A stretch of DNA of 33,452 bases from positions 8,001 to 41,452 of the forward strand of contig JAUQPO010000001.1 of NCBI GenBank assembly GCA_030550335.1, written 5' to 3'. How positions within the stretch are numbered: the stretch's first letter is position 1; every line of letters begins with the position of its first letter. Of this stretch, positions 25,987 to 33,452 are shown piece by piece. Made by a program: the position numbers and the translations under genes. The notes beneath the pieces are model-generated. The model worked only from the letters and a program-made list of their open reading frames with translations. It was not told the DNA's origin and searched no databases. The stretch is from Acidobacteriota bacterium. Its GTDB lineage: Bacteria; Acidobacteriota; Terriglobia; Bryobacterales; Bryobacteraceae.

Positions 25987-27011
25987 GTCCGGAGAGCGAC
26001 TGCAATTTTCCAGGGCCGAGGCGAATCGTAACCCGGGCGAGGCAAATGCCATCACCACGGCCGGCACAGCGTGAGGCCTTTGCCCAAACCGCAGCCGATG
26101 CGCGCCCAGTCGTCGCCAAGGCTCTCAGATGGTTGAACAGTCAGCTCCACCACTTCAACCCATTCGTCTGCCCTGATGGGGCGAGCCAGGCTAGGCAAAC
26201 GGCCCTAGCCGAGCTCGCCCTGCTGGGCTTCGAACTGCAACAACAAGAGAACCTCAACGCGGAACTCCGAATATTCCTCCACCGAATCCAGCAAGTCCTT
26301 CATGCTGCTTACCAGCGACCAGAACTCCATCGGTTCATCTACACAGGACCCCCACAAGCATTCACTGGCCACTTGCTGATGTGGCTAGCCTTGCCGCGCC
26401 AACTGGCGGAAACGATCCTCCCGCTGGCCGAGCTACAAAAGGTCTTCGAAACCCGCAGCGTGGCCCATGCACCACGCCCGAAAGTGCGCCTGCTCGAATT
26501 GCGTTACTTCGCTGACTACGCGGGGCTGGCTCATGAGCTCCCCACGCCTCGAGAGTTCTTTGAGTCCCTACGGGACCTCGGCCAATGCGACCCCAAGCAC
26601 CTAAACGTCCCGGCCATCTACGACCTCACTCACCTCGTCTTCTATCTCACGCACTTTGGCAGGCGTCCAGATGCCGTCCTCCAACCCGAAGAGCGCGAAC
26701 ACCTAGCAAAGACCCTCCAAGCTCTTCAACGGCCCTTGATCCAGGTGGAACACTGGGACCTGGTGGCCGAACTCGCCCTCTCTCAACGCTGCCTCGGGTT
26801 GCCCGAGGAGATGCTCATGACCGACAGCGCCTGGCGAGCGTTGGCAGCTGCGCAAGATCCAGACGGAACCTATGGAGCACAGTTCCTCGAACAGTTGCTC
26901 ATCGAGCAAGGCATGACCCCTGAGGCAGCAGCCCAATGGGCTTTCCTCCGCTGCTACCACCCGTGCTTGGTTACCGTCATGGCGGGGTTGTGTCCCCAAC
27001 CCTTGCTGTGA
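25983..27011 (+). CDS. all-helical protein of unknown function coupled to the Tat protein
   Basis: A 342-aa soluble protein, nearly all helix by composition, without signal or membrane segments. Visible landmarks are KALRWLNSQLHHFNPF (about 45-60), YDLTHLVFYLTHFG (about 208-221) and HWDLVAELALSQRCLGLP (about 255-272). The pattern recalls helical proteins annotated as DUF6895 in actinobacteria; this is from memory and unverified. The GTG start at 25983 overlaps the stop of the Tat protein gene (GTGA). ATG at 26046 is an alternative, since the first 21 residues look unstructured. The coupling suggests that it acts with the radical SAM enzyme and the small protein, for example as a chaperone, carrier or partner. 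Confidence 0.7.
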   Translation: MSPESDCNFPGPRRIVTRARQMPSPRPAQREAFAQTAADARPVVAKALRWLNSQLHHFNPFVCPDGASQARQTALAELALLGFELQQQENLNAELRIFLHRIQQVLHAAYQRPELHRFIYTGPPQAFTGHLLMWLALPRQLAETILPLAELQKVFETRSVAHAPRPKVRLLELRYFADYAGLAHELPTPREFFESLRDLGQCDPKHLNVPAIYDLTHLVFYLTHFGRRPDAVLQPEEREHLAKTLQALQRPLIQVEHWDLVAELALSQRCLGLPEEMLMTDSAWRALAAAQDPDGTYGAQFLEQLLIEQGMTPEAAAQWAFLRCYHPCLVTVMAGLCPQPLL

Positions 27012-27227
27012 GGCACCTGCGACGAACGGCGGCAGCGAGCTTTGACACGGTACTCCCAAACTCGTGCTGTGGGGAACCTGCTTCAGGAGTGGCTTGGCTC
27101 GATCCAACTGCATCGCCGAGAACCTGGCAGACTTCACTTAGCCCCAATCCGATTCTCTGGTGACCTGCCACCCAATGCCCTGTGGGATCGGCAAACGACA
27201 TAGAATCAGCCTGGAGGCTTTCCAACC

Positions 27228-28640
27228 ATGGGAACCAATCCCCAATCCACTCTGCTAACCCGGAGAACCTTCTTAGCGACCAGCGCCTGTGCCTTCTGCC
27301 CGTGGCCTGCACTCGCCACCGCTCCCATCGCCACGGCCAGCAAACTCATGCCCCAAGTCAAGCCCCGCTTGTTGGTCTTGTTTGCTCACCCCGATCCCAA
27401 CGTCGAGGGTTGGCCATACAAAGGCTTTGACTTTGAAGGCCGCAAAAAAACGTTGCTGGCGGCTCTCGAACGGGCATGCCCTGGAATCGAATTCGTTGCG
27501 GCCAGCGCCCAGACCGCCGAACAGGCTCAACCGATCCTCGCTCAGCATAATTCCGTTGATGGCTACGTACTCTACTTACTCGGGCTGCCTTCCAATGCCG
27601 GGCGCCCAGTAGCTTTCTCAGGGCGACCCACCTTGATCGTGGACGATCTGTACGGTGGTACCGGTCAATTCCTGGGTCTATACGCCGAGGCGCTGCGCAA
27701 AGGCATGCCAGTCGCAGGCGTGGCTTCGTCGCGCATCGAGGATGTAGCGATAGCGTTACGCGCCTTCGAAGCTCTGAAGAAACTTCGAGCCTCGACTCTG
27801 CTCGACGTCGTAGACCGTGATATCAGCCAGGCAGCCGACCTCTACCGGCAAACCCTGGGGCTCACGGTACAAGCCGTTGCACCCGACCGGCTGAACGCGG
27901 CCTATGAGAGAGCATCGCTTGACGACGCTCGGCCCTGGGCCCGGCAGTGGATCCGGGAGGCAAAGAAAGTCGTGGAACCTTCTACCGAAGAGATCGAACG
28001 CTCAGCACGCATGTACCTGGCCATGAGCGCGCTCTTAAGCGAACATCAAGCTCAGGCGATCGCTGTCGACTGCCTCACATTGTTCTACAGCGGGAAGCTA
28101 CCAGCCTACCCATGCTTGGGATTCTTCCAGCTGAACAACGATGGGCTGGTGGGTGCTTGCGAGGCGGATTTGGAATCCGCGGCCACCATGCTGCTGATGA
28201 GCTACTTGACTGGCCGGCCGGGTTACATCTCCGACCCGGTCATCGACATGGCTACGAATCAGGTGATCTACGCTCACTGTGTAGCTCCCAGTAAGGTGTA
28301 CGGCCCGTCGGGTAGAGCCAATCCCTACCACATCCGGAGCCACTCGGAGGACCGCAAGGGAGCGTCCGTGCGCTCGCTGATGCCCCTAGGCGAGATGACT
28401 ACTACCTTGAAGGTGATCCCGAGCCAGAAGCTGGTGGTGTTCCACCAAGGCCGTACGGTAGCCAACATCGACGAGGATCGTGCTTGCCGGACCAAACTAG
28501 CGGTTCAGGTGCGAGACGCTCGGAAGCTGGCAGCGGACTGGGGTTGGGGCTGGCATCGGGTCACGGTTTACGGTGACTGGCGAACCCTGCTGGAGACGAC
28601 CACGCGCCTGATGGGTTTCCGGCTGATAGAGGAAGGGTGA
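27228..28640 (+). CDS. Tat-signal protein with L-fucose/L-arabinose isomerase-like fold
   Basis: A 470-aa protein with an N-terminal Tat-like signal (TRRTFLATSACAFC, about 11-24). The body resembles sugar isomerases of the L-fucose/L-arabinose type: LLVLFAHPDPN at the first strand, VDGYVLYLLGLPS, and in the C-terminal half GLVGACEADLESAATMLLMSYLTGRPGYISDPVID, where the conserved Glu of CEAD is a metal/active-site position of the family. Export of an isomerase-fold protein is unusual. The natural reaction is unknown. GGAGG at 27213-27217 precedes the ATG by 10 bases. It lies 216 bp after the helical protein gene, so it may or may not belong to the radical SAM cassette. Confidence 0.8.
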   Translation: MGTNPQSTLLTRRTFLATSACAFCPWPALATAPIATASKLMPQVKPRLLVLFAHPDPNVEGWPYKGFDFEGRKKTLLAALERACPGIEFVAASAQTAEQAQPILAQHNSVDGYVLYLLGLPSNAGRPVAFSGRPTLIVDDLYGGTGQFLGLYAEALRKGMPVAGVASSRIEDVAIALRAFEALKKLRASTLLDVVDRDISQAADLYRQTLGLTVQAVAPDRLNAAYERASLDDARPWARQWIREAKKVVEPSTEEIERSARMYLAMSALLSEHQAQAIAVDCLTLFYSGKLPAYPCLGFFQLNNDGLVGACEADLESAATMLLMSYLTGRPGYISDPVIDMATNQVIYAHCVAPSKVYGPSGRANPYHIRSHSEDRKGASVRSLMPLGEMTTTLKVIPSQKLVVFHQGRTVANIDEDRACRTKLAVQVRDARKLAADWGWGWHRVTVYGDWRTLLETTTRLMGFRLIEEG

Positions 28641-28684
28641 GGCGGCTGAGGAATGGGGGGTAAAGGGGTGGGAAAATTCTGAGG

Positions 28685-28713
28685 TTGCGGCAGGCGAAGA
28701 AAAAGCGTAGAAT
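28685..28713 (+). promoter_or_regulatory. promoter of the imuA-imuB-dnaE2 operon
   Basis: TTGCGG (28685-28690), 17 bp, TAGAAT (28708-28713). It predicts a start of transcription near 28720 and a leader of about 19 bases. No Shine-Dalgarno sequence of note precedes the ATG at 28739. Confidence 0.5.
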
Positions 28714-28737
28714 AACGGATGGCGAATAAAAGGCGAA
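28693..28737 (+). repeat. three GGCGAA direct repeats around the imu promoter
   Basis: GGCGAA occurs at 28693-28698 (between -35 and -10), 28721-28726 (near the transcription start) and 28732-28737 (just before the ATG). The last two are 11 bp apart, one helical turn. They may be regulator half-sites; no LexA-type dyad is seen. Confidence 0.4.
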
Positions 28738-28738
28738 A

Positions 28739-29392
28739 ATGGCCGCACCTCTCTACCTCACCACCGCTGCCGCCCTCCCTCACCACCAGCCCCCACTGCC
28801 TACCCTGCCCACCGGGATCGCACCCCTCGACGCCCTCCTCGGCGGCCTACCCCGCGGTGCCCTCTCCGAACTCTCGGGCCCCTGTGGCTCCGGCCGCACC
28901 ACCCTGCTTCATTCCCTGTTGGCCCAGGCCACACGCCAAGGGGAATTGGTTGCACTCGTCGATCCTTTCCACGCCTTCGACCCCCTCTCAGCGGCCCGTG
29001 CCGGTGTTCAGCTGGACCGCCTGTTGTGGATCCGCACCCAAGCGGATCTTCCTGCGGCTTTCAAAGCTGCAGACCTCGTAGTGCACGCCGGTGGGTTTGG
29101 GATTGTGTGCTTGGACCTGTCGGGTGCCCCGCCCAAACTCTTACAGCACGTGCCTCTTTCCTACTGGTTCCGCTTCCAGCGGGCCGTGCACCGCACGCCC
29201 GCTATGTTCTTAGTCGTGACCGAGTTGGCTCAAGCCAGCCTGGCCTCGACTTGTTGGTTGGAATTTGAATGGGCCACGCCCATCTGGTCCGGCACTCGCC
29301 CGTTCCGGCTGCTTCAAGCCATGCGTTTTCAAACCACCTTGAAAAAGCCTGGATCGCCTCGGACTCTTTGCTGGGAAGCGCAAGTGGAGTGA
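28739..29392 (+). CDS. imuA: ImuA, RecA-like component of the mutagenic polymerase complex
   Basis: ImuA works with ImuB and DnaE2 (ImuC) in error-prone synthesis past DNA damage. The 217-aa product has the RecA-like start LPTGIAPLDALLGGLPRGALSELSG, then a P-loop at 47-55, GPCGSGRTT, in which Arg53 replaces the Lys expected for strong ATP binding. A Walker B-like strand follows (FGIVCLDLSG, about 121-130). The C-terminal part (FRLLQAMRFQTTL) is typical of ImuA. It is short compared with proteobacterial ImuA. imuB begins 16 bp downstream. The identity rests on both sequence and operon position. Confidence 0.88.
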   Translation: MAAPLYLTTAAALPHHQPPLPTLPTGIAPLDALLGGLPRGALSELSGPCGSGRTTLLHSLLAQATRQGELVALVDPFHAFDPLSAARAGVQLDRLLWIRTQADLPAAFKAADLVVHAGGFGIVCLDLSGAPPKLLQHVPLSYWFRFQRAVHRTPAMFLVVTELAQASLASTCWLEFEWATPIWSGTRPFRLLQAMRFQTTLKKPGSPRTLCWEAQVE

Positions 29393-29408
29393 CGCGAGGG
29401 ATCAAGCC

Positions 29409-30680
29409 ATGTATGCTTGCCTACACCGCAGTGGTTCAGGACCGGAGGAACAGCAAAGGTTGGTAGAACTTGCCTATGCGTTCGCACCTGTGGTGGAGAT
29501 CGTGGACCCAGAAACCGTGGTGTTCCCCATAACCGGCCTACGCCGGTTAATAGGTGAGCCCCCGCAGATTGCCGCTGAGATTGCCCGGCGGGGTTCAGAA
29601 CGGGGCATTCACGCTCAACTGGCTATAGCCAGAACCCCAGACACGGCGATCCTAGCTGCCAAGCATCTCCCTGGAGTCACTCTCATCCCTCCCGGCCGGG
29701 AGGTCGAGGTCCTGGAATCGATCCCTATAGAACGGATTTCCCTCCCTCCCAAATTGCTAGAAGTCTTGCAGAGTTGGGGCATCCATACCATAGGGGAGTT
29801 TGCGGCTTTGCCTCTGGCAGGGCTGGCGGAACGCCTGGGACCCGCTGCAGTAGAACTCTACTTACAGGTGCACGGACGCCTGCACCGGCCCTTGCGAGTG
29901 CAACGTCCAGAACCCGAGTACGTCGAAGAACAAGACCTCGAAGAGCCGTTGCACACGCTGGAGCCGTTGTTGTTCCTGCTCGGACAAATGCTTCAGCAAC
30001 TGTGCAGCCGATTGTGCGCCAACTTCCTGGCCGCCGGTCAGGTTGGACTTGAACTCCAACTGGAACGGGGGCTAACGTATCACCGCACCATCGAGCTGGC
30101 GATGCCGCAAGCAGAAAGCAAACCGTTATTGAAGCTCCTGCAGCTTGCCTTGGAGACCCATCCTCCATCTGCCCCAATTCGGAAAGTGCGCTTGTGGCTG
30201 CGGCCCGTACAGCCTCGCACCGTTCAAGAAGGATTGTTCTATCCTCCTGCGCCCGAACCTCAGAAACTCCAACTCACCCTAGCCCGATTAGCGAAGTTGG
30301 TAGGCTCAGAACAGGTAGGCTCGCCGGAGCTGCTCAACACTCACCGGCCAGACGCCTTTCGGCTGCGCCCGTTTGCACCGCCGCGTTTTTCTCCTTCGCA
30401 GCTGCCTGCCAGCCCTGTGGCCGCCGCACTTCGCCGGTTTCGTCCACCTTTACCAGCCAGGGTCTCTTGCCAAGAAGGACGTCCTCATCATGTAGCTGCC
30501 CGACGCATCACGGGCATGGTGCTCGAAGCGGCCGGTCCGTGGCGTTCTTCTGGGGATTGGTGGGCCGAAACACGTTGGGCCCGGGACGAATGGGACGTAG
30601 CGTTGACCAGCGGGGGAACCTACCGCATTTACCAGGAGCTGGCATCCAAGCAGTGGTTCGTGGATGGGGTCTATGACTGA
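29409..30680 (+). CDS. imuB: ImuB, Y-family polymerase-like mutasome scaffold
   Basis: ImuB resembles Y-family DNA polymerases but lacks the catalytic acids; it recruits DnaE2 to the sliding clamp. The 423-aa product starts MYACLH and keeps VVEIVDPETVVFPITGLRRL, GIHTIGEFAALPLAGLAERLG (helix-hairpin-helix region) and the little-finger part (LQLTLARLAKLVGSEQVGSPELLNTHRPDAF). At the N-terminus the metal-binding DxD of true polymerases is absent. QEGLF (273-277, bases 30225-30239) fits the clamp-binding consensus QxxLF. The gene overlaps dnaE2 by 8 bp, so the two are translationally coupled. Confidence 0.9.
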   Translation: MYACLHRSGSGPEEQQRLVELAYAFAPVVEIVDPETVVFPITGLRRLIGEPPQIAAEIARRGSERGIHAQLAIARTPDTAILAAKHLPGVTLIPPGREVEVLESIPIERISLPPKLLEVLQSWGIHTIGEFAALPLAGLAERLGPAAVELYLQVHGRLHRPLRVQRPEPEYVEEQDLEEPLHTLEPLLFLLGQMLQQLCSRLCANFLAAGQVGLELQLERGLTYHRTIELAMPQAESKPLLKLLQLALETHPPSAPIRKVRLWLRPVQPRTVQEGLFYPPAPEPQKLQLTLARLAKLVGSEQVGSPELLNTHRPDAFRLRPFAPPRFSPSQLPASPVAAALRRFRPPLPARVSCQEGRPHHVAARRITGMVLEAAGPWRSSGDWWAETRWARDEWDVALTSGGTYRIYQELASKQWFVDGVYD

Positions 30681-33452
30681 ACACCCTCGCCAGTATGTCG
30701 AATTACACGCCCGCTCAGCTTTTAGTTTTCTGGAAGGGGCTTCGCTGCCGGAGACGCTGGTGGAAAGGGCTAGTGACTTAGGACTTCCTGCCCTAGCCAT
30801 TCTTGATCGAGACAGTCTGTCGGGAGCCGTGCGGTTCCACATGGCTGCGCGCCAGGTGGGGATCCGAGCTCTGATAGGAGCTGAAGTGACCATGGCTGTC
30901 GGGGGCCGGTGCGGTTTGCTGGCCCAGAACCGCAGGGGATATCAGAATCTCTGCCGGCTGATCAGCCGGATGAAGCTGCGTGCGCCAAAAGGCCAGGCCG
31001 CGGCTAGCTGGGAAGATCTCGAAGAACACGCCGAAGGACTGATTTGTCTTACCGGGGGCGAAGAAGGAGTTCTCGCAGTCGCCCTGCAGGAAGGTCTGGA
31101 ACGCGCACATGAGTGCTTGGGTCGCCTGGTCTCCATCTACGGCCGGTCCAACCTATATGTGGAGCTCCAGCGACATTACGACCGGGCAGAGGAAGCGCGC
31201 AACCGCACTCTGGTCGAACTTGCCGAAATCTGGCACTTGCCACTGGTTGCCACCAATGGCGTCAACCACGCCCGCCCGGAGGACCGCGAGGTGCAGGATG
31301 TACTGACCTGCGTCCGACACAAAACGACGTTGGCAGAAGCCGGGCGCTTACTGGCTCGCAATTCCGAACGACACCTCAAGTCGGCTGAGGAAATGGCCCG
31401 CTTATTCGCCGACCTCCCGCAAGCCATCGCTCACACGCGAGAGTTGGCTGACCGGATTGAATTCACCCTGCAGGACCTTGGTTATCAGTTTCCCAAGTAC
31501 CCGACACCCCCAGGCGAAACCATGAACTCCCTGCTACGCAAGCTCGTCGATCAAGGTGCCCGGCAACGTTACCGGCCTTATCATGAGCGGGCGCAACGCC
31601 AGATCGAACACGAACTGGCGGTCATTGAGAAGCTGGATCTGGCAGGCTACTTCCTGATCGTTTGGGACATCGTTCGTTTTTGCCGGGAGCAGGGCATCCT
31701 GGTTCAGGGACGTGGCTCGGCGGCCAACAGCGCTGTGTGTTATGCGCTGGGGATCACGGCAGTCGATCCTGTGGGGATGGATCTGTTGTTCGAACGCTTC
31801 CTCTCGGAAGAGCGGGGCGAGTGGCCGGATATCGATCTAGACTTACCCAGCGGCGAACAGCGCGAGCGGGTCATCCAGTACGTGTACCAGCGCTATGGGA
31901 AGTTCGGGGCCGCTATGACGGCCAACGTGATCACCTACCGCGAACGATCGGCCGCTCGCGATCTGGGGAAAGTTCTCGGATTCGAGCCGCCGCTGTTGGA
32001 CCGGCTATCGAAGATCCTGGCGGCACATGCGTGGGAAGACCCCGAGGATACACCGGAGCGCCGACTCAGCCAGGCAGGCCTCGACACAAACCAGCCACGA
32101 TTGCGGCATTTCCTGCGACTCTACGAAGCCATTCAGGACCTACCCCGTCACCTAGGCCAACACTCCGGCGGGATGGTTATTTGTCAAGGCCAGTTGGACG
32201 CGATCGTGCCACTCGAGCCAGCCACCATGCCTGGCCGCGTGGTCATCCAGTGGGACAAGGAAGACTGCGCCGACATGGGCATTATCAAGGTCGACCTGCT
32301 GGGCCTGGGCATGATGGCGGTGCTTGAAGACTCGCTGAAGATCATCCGGGAAGTTTACGGAGAAGAGGTGGATCTAGCGCACCTACCGCAGGACGATCCC
32401 AAGGTTTACGAAGCCTTGCAGAAGGCAGACACCATCGGGATGTTCCAGGTAGAAAGCCGTGCGCAAATGGCTTGTCTGCCCCGATTGAAACCTCGATGCT
32501 TTTACGATCTGGTCGTCGAGGTTGCCATCATTCGGCCTGGGCCGATCGTCGGCAAAATGGTGCACCCGTACCTACGCCGCCGCCAAGGCCTGGAACCGGT
32601 CACCTACCCTCACCCATCGCTCGAACCCATCCTGAAGCGAACGCTAGGCGTCCCACTCTTCCAGGAGCAGCTGCTACGCATCGCCATGACCGCAGCCGGT
32701 TTCAGCGGTGGCGAAGCTGAACAATTGCGTCGGGCCTTCGGCTTCAAACGCTCCGAGCGCCGCATGAAGGAGATCGAGCAAAAACTCCGGGAGGGGATGA
32801 CCCGAAAAGGTATCGACCCCAAGGCGCAAGAGGAGATCGTACGCGCCATCACGTCTTTTGCCCTCTATGGATTCCCGGAGTCCCACGCAGCCAGTTTCGC
32901 CCTGCTCTGTTATGCCAGCGCCTATTTGAAAGTCCACTACCCCGCTGCCTTCACTGCGGCGTTGCTGAACAATCAGCCCATGGGCTTCTACCATCCAGCA
33001 ACGATCATCAAAGATGCCCAGCGACATGGTGTTCGGTTCAAACCTGTGGATGTCAATCGTTCTGACGTAATCTGCACCGTGGAAGATCACGGTGGAGAAA
33101 AGGTCGTCCGCTTGGGGTTGAATTACATCAAAGGCCTGCGGCGGCAAGTGGCCGAAGCAATTGCCCGCGAACGCCTGCGAGCCCCGTTCGCCAGCATTGC
33201 CGACCTGGTGGCGCGAGTGCCAGTTTTAGAGCGAGATGAACTGGTTGCACTGGCCGAAGCGGGAGCGTTGAACTCGTTGCTACATGGAACCCACGCTCAC
33301 CGCCGGGCCGCCCTCTGGGAAGCTGAGCTGGTAGCCAAACCTGCAGGTCCCCTGTTCGCGGACCAGAGCTCGGAAATTCAGAACCCCTTGCGCCCGATGA
33401 CCGCCGGGGAACGCTTGAGGGCTGATTTTTCCCGCACTGGTGTGACTCTAGG
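30673..33452 (+). CDS. dnaE2: error-prone DNA polymerase DnaE2/ImuC (3' end missing)
   Basis: Non-replicative C-family polymerase that performs damage-induced mutagenic synthesis. About 926 residues are present and the frame runs off the window. The N-terminus (YVELHARSAFSFLEGAS) is typical DnaE2 and has lost most PHP metal ligands (LDRDSLSGAVRF). Active-site Asp residues are in WPDIDLDLPSGEQRERV, with the D-L-D pair at 31834-31842, and in KVDLLGLGMM (about 32288-32317). GFPESHAASFALLCYASAYLK corresponds to the FNKSHSAAY region of DnaE. It ends inside the OB-fold-proximal part (ERLRADFSRTGVTLG). The ATG at 30673 lies within the end of imuB. The replicative paralogue is at the left edge of the window. 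Confidence 0.95.
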   Translation, partial: MTEHPRQYVELHARSAFSFLEGASLPETLVERASDLGLPALAILDRDSLSGAVRFHMAARQVGIRALIGAEVTMAVGGRCGLLAQNRRGYQNLCRLISRMKLRAPKGQAAASWEDLEEHAEGLICLTGGEEGVLAVALQEGLERAHECLGRLVSIYGRSNLYVELQRHYDRAEEARNRTLVELAEIWHLPLVATNGVNHARPEDREVQDVLTCVRHKTTLAEAGRLLARNSERHLKSAEEMARLFADLPQAIAHTRELADRIEFTLQDLGYQFPKYPTPPGETMNSLLRKLVDQGARQRYRPYHERAQRQIEHELAVIEKLDLAGYFLIVWDIVRFCREQGILVQGRGSAANSAVCYALGITAVDPVGMDLLFERFLSEERGEWPDIDLDLPSGEQRERVIQYVYQRYGKFGAAMTANVITYRERSAARDLGKVLGFEPPLLDRLSKILAAHAWEDPEDTPERRLSQAGLDTNQPRLRHFLRLYEAIQDLPRHLGQHSGGMVICQGQLDAIVPLEPATMPGRVVIQWDKEDCADMGIIKVDLLGLGMMAVLEDSLKIIREVYGEEVDLAHLPQDDPKVYEALQKADTIGMFQVESRAQMACLPRLKPRCFYDLVVEVAIIRPGPIVGKMVHPYLRRRQGLEPVTYPHPSLEPILKRTLGVPLFQEQLLRIAMTAAGFSGGEAEQLRRAFGFKRSERRMKEIEQKLREGMTRKGIDPKAQEEIVRAITSFALYGFPESHAASFALLCYASAYLKVHYPAAFTAALLNNQPMGFYHPATIIKDAQRHGVRFKPVDVNRSDVICTVEDHGGEKVVRLGLNYIKGLRRQVAEAIARERLRAPFASIADLVARVPVLERDELVALAEAGALNSLLHGTHAHRRAALWEAELVAKPAGPLFADQSSEIQNPLRPMTAGERLRADFSRTGVTL

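Overview
The window is about 33 kb of a moderately GC-rich bacterial chromosome with low coding density (several gaps of 300-800 bp). The gene content fits an Acidobacteriota member of the Solibacter/Bryobacter type. Pointers are an outer-membrane TonB receptor with an N-terminal carboxypeptidase-regulatory-like domain, a Tat-exported Gfo/Idh oxidoreductase, a multiheme cytochrome fused to TPRs, a CehA/McbA-type metallohydrolase, and an imuA-imuB-dnaE2 cassette whose ImuA has an Arg in the P-loop. This placement is inference from family recognition, not from a marker gene.

Layout. 1-3117: the C-terminal two thirds of replicative dnaE, then accA. 3246-5536: a HlyD/MacA-type adaptor and a MacB/LolD-type ATPase, with no permease beside them. 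5591-8792 (minus): a glycine-zipper envelope protein followed by an eight-heme cytochrome/HEAT/TPR protein. 9201-11678: a TonB-type receptor, convergent with a Cas3 gene cut off just after its Walker A motif (11700-12683, minus). 13012-14607: a PHP-type metallohydrolase behind a gap that holds an 18-bp perfect palindrome. 14985-15957: a two-ACT-domain protein and a SixA-like phosphatase. 16740-17420 (minus): a CPBP-type membrane protein without the usual catalytic Glu pair. 17561-19456: metX-metW for methionine biosynthesis. 19777-20520 and 20856-22391 (both minus): a secreted Gly-rich protein and a Gfo/Idh oxidoreductase. 23194-23781: an iron-sulfur-flavoprotein-like FMN protein.

24029-27011 is the most unusual part. 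A promoter-led cassette encodes a radical SAM/SPASM peptide-maturase-like enzyme, a 126-aa Tat-signal protein with a single Cys, and an all-helical protein coupled to it by a GTGA overlap. It looks like a ribosomally made, radical-SAM-modified product whose substrate would leave the cell by the Tat route. A Tat-signal sugar-isomerase-fold protein follows (27228-28640).

28739 to the window end: the damage-tolerance mutasome imuA-imuB-dnaE2, tightly packed behind one promoter. It has three GGCGAA repeats but no recognisable LexA box. dnaE2 runs off the right edge, so the window carries pieces of both the replicative and the mutagenic DnaE polymerase.
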